From Anaerolineales bacterium UBA4826 (GTDB taxonomy: Bacteria; Chloroflexota; Anaerolineae; UBA4142), in assembly GCA_002400365.1 (NCBI GenBank), contig DHFK01000174.1:1-7667 (forward strand): 7,667 nt of DNA, in the 5' to 3' direction. The notes under the pieces were generated by a model. The model had not been told where the DNA came from, ran no database searches, and saw only the letters and a list, made by a program, of their open reading frames with translations. Below are positions 7,501 to 7,667 of this stretch, in pieces (positions within the stretch are counted from its first letter, which is position 1; each line of letters opens with the position of its first letter). Made by a program: the position numbers and the translations under genes.

Positions 7501-7667
7501 GCTGGTCGCCGCAGCGGAGCAACTCGCGCTCACACGGAGCGAGGGCTATGCACTTGCGGAATTGTATCGCCTCAACGGGGAATTGCTGCTGCGGCAATCG
7601 CCGCAAAATCAAAACGCAGCCGAAGCGCTCTTTCAACGCGCGCTGGAGATCGCGCAGCAGCAGGGCG
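4544..7667 (+). CDS. SARP-type transcriptional regulator: winged-helix/BTAD domain, AAA ATPase and TPR-like tail (3' end outside window)
   Basis: The frame is open from the TGA at 4502-4504 to the window end, at least 1041 residues from TTG 4544. Residues 15-101 (RLVVRLLGGVEI, GFESKKAVALFCYLALD, then KKNLRDVLSTLQRV) are an OmpR-like winged-helix DNA-binding domain of SARP type. Residues about 103-250 are the bacterial transcriptional activation domain (BTAD): FEEWMLARRERL, helical repeats, and ALAQYETLRRVLADELEVAP. A signalling ATPase follows: SPLVGREREL at 281, Walker A GEAGIGKT at 312-319, Walker B LVLFCDDLHW with Asp426-Asp427, VATAR at 454-458, and GNPLF at 521-525. From about residue 690 on, helical TPR-like repeats reach the edge; relatives suggest little is missing. 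The likely role is an ATP-dependent cytoplasmic activator that senses a ligand or partner through the TPR part; targets are unknown. The start is uncertain: the only other in-frame GTG (4514) lies upstream of the predicted transcription start, and TTG 4544 has no ribosome binding site. The BTAD region holds a heptamer tandem repeat. Confidence 0.88.
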   Translation, partial: MSIPSNRREIVGKRLVVRLLGGVEIARGKTRVKGFESKKAVALFCYLALDPREHSRDALAAVFWGDLPDAAAKKNLRDVLSTLQRVVKPYLLITRESVAFNSASPHWIDVVEFERQIADSRSLSADSPSPPAISHLLSAISHYRSDFMEGFVVRDAQPFEEWMLARRERLKELAAHAFQELSAQHLARGNLAEAEESARGLLRLQPWQELAHRQLMLLLALRGDRAGALAQYETLRRVLADELEVAPLEETTALSRRIATGELAELVAPSASEQIARVAVSPLVGRERELSQLQDAWRAAMQGKPQIVLIEGEAGIGKTRLAQEFMDWAAAQQSAVASAQSYLAEQGLAFRTVTRWLRSESVRATLPLLEDVWLTRLAWLLPEILAKRPTLPAPPPIADPAARELFFQALARACLIAKRALVLFCDDLHWCDSSTLDWIEYLLRFDARARLLVVATARSEELAVDDNLQSRLTRLCGQGLLSLRVTPQRLSRDETATLAGCLTPEPAALGKMESLYSETEGNPLFIVESVRAGFLQQTAPMLPTTVQAVIESRLRQLSAPARQLAMLAATIGRDFAYDVLAQASGESDRKVLKGLDELCRRGILREQGAANYDFSHAKIREVAYAQIGAARRRVLHRRVAQVLEQVYRDDFDRVGGLVAEQYERAHMPKEATLYYSCAAAGAQRLFANRAAESLLTHALTQLKTLPETRERAEHELDLQNRLGLVLTIIEGLSSPAAFTAFERARALAERLGDARALFQALAGSLDFYPTRLGLVPACQVGERLVAIARDLQDERLQMQARVDAARMLFWRGDFFEAEDHLDQAQVSEGKACGEGGLLRRVEPEAFYLSYKGLIECLRGFPDRGLKRVEQSIALCHRRALLYGERFAISFLTYALFLRGEWPALQNQTEQQVAFCREHHMPHWIPGGISLGGYALVQQGRLAEGIAQIQEGIRYQRELGNQLGISHMLGLLADAYGRSGRFEEGLALVAAAEQLALTRSEGYALAELYRLNGELLLRQSPQNQNAAEALFQRALEIAQQQG
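4888..4971 (+). repeat. Heptanucleotide tandem repeat, 12 units in register, inside the regulator gene
   Basis: Cutting the sequence every 7 bases from 4888 gives twelve consecutive units that all begin with GC, ending at 4971. Units 8-12 (4937-4971) are the most regular, with consensus GC(C/T)AT(C/T)A; GCTATCA occurs twice there. Units 2-6 are a related, more degenerate block in which GCCGATA occurs twice. The next unit on either side breaks the pattern. The array is 84 nt, a multiple of both 7 and 3, so the reading frame is kept. It encodes residues about 115-142 of the regulator, a Ser/Ala/Ile/Pro/His-rich stretch (for example SADSPSPPAISH) that sits where BTAD proteins usually have a variable loop before the Y-R-x-D-F motif. 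It resembles the heptameric short tandem repeats known from cyanobacterial genomes. Confidence 0.75.

Overview
The window most likely comes from a GC-rich member of the Chloroflexota (Anaerolineae-like). This is inferred from gene style, not from a marker gene. The clues are a secreted choice-of-anchor Q-type protein with a Pro/Thr linker, a large secreted Asp-box (BNR) propeller protein ending in FFPFVGK, a SARP-type regulator fused to an AAA ATPase and a TPR-like tail, and a small protein of a WRFGLED...GFADL type I associate with that phylum. No RNA gene, CRISPR array, insertion sequence or phage gene was seen.

Layout. (1) 1-662 (+): the 3' end of a surface or secreted protein with a parallel-beta-repeat C-terminus, a Pro/Thr linker and an SdrD-B-like domain. 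(2) 663-991: a convergent intergenic region holding a strong intrinsic terminator (928-957) for the gene on the minus strand. (3) 992-4057 (-): a 1021-residue secreted protein with about twelve intact or degenerate Asp-box motifs, an IPT/TIG-like domain and a further C-terminal beta domain. Its start is fixed by an AAGGAGGA ribosome binding site, and an 8-bp perfect dyad lies just upstream. (4) 4249-4470 (-): a 73-residue cytoplasmic protein of unknown function. (5) 4485-4513 (+): a near-consensus sigma70-type promoter with an extended -10. (6) 4544 to the window end (+): a SARP/BTAD-AAA-TPR regulator of at least 1041 residues, open at the right edge.

The regulator and the small gene are divergent. 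They share about 75 bp that contain the regulator's promoter, so their expression may be linked. Whether the regulator controls the secreted proteins cannot be told from the sequence.

The least ordinary feature is an 84-nt run of twelve consecutive heptamers (4888-4971), each starting with GC, inside the regulator's coding sequence. Its total length is a multiple of three. It encodes a Ser/Ala/Ile/His/Pro-rich loop of the BTAD region and looks like a heptanucleotide repeat tolerated in an essential-looking domain. The second oddity is the regulator's start. The strong promoter places transcription initiation downstream of the only in-frame GTG, leaving a TTG without a ribosome binding site as the best start.
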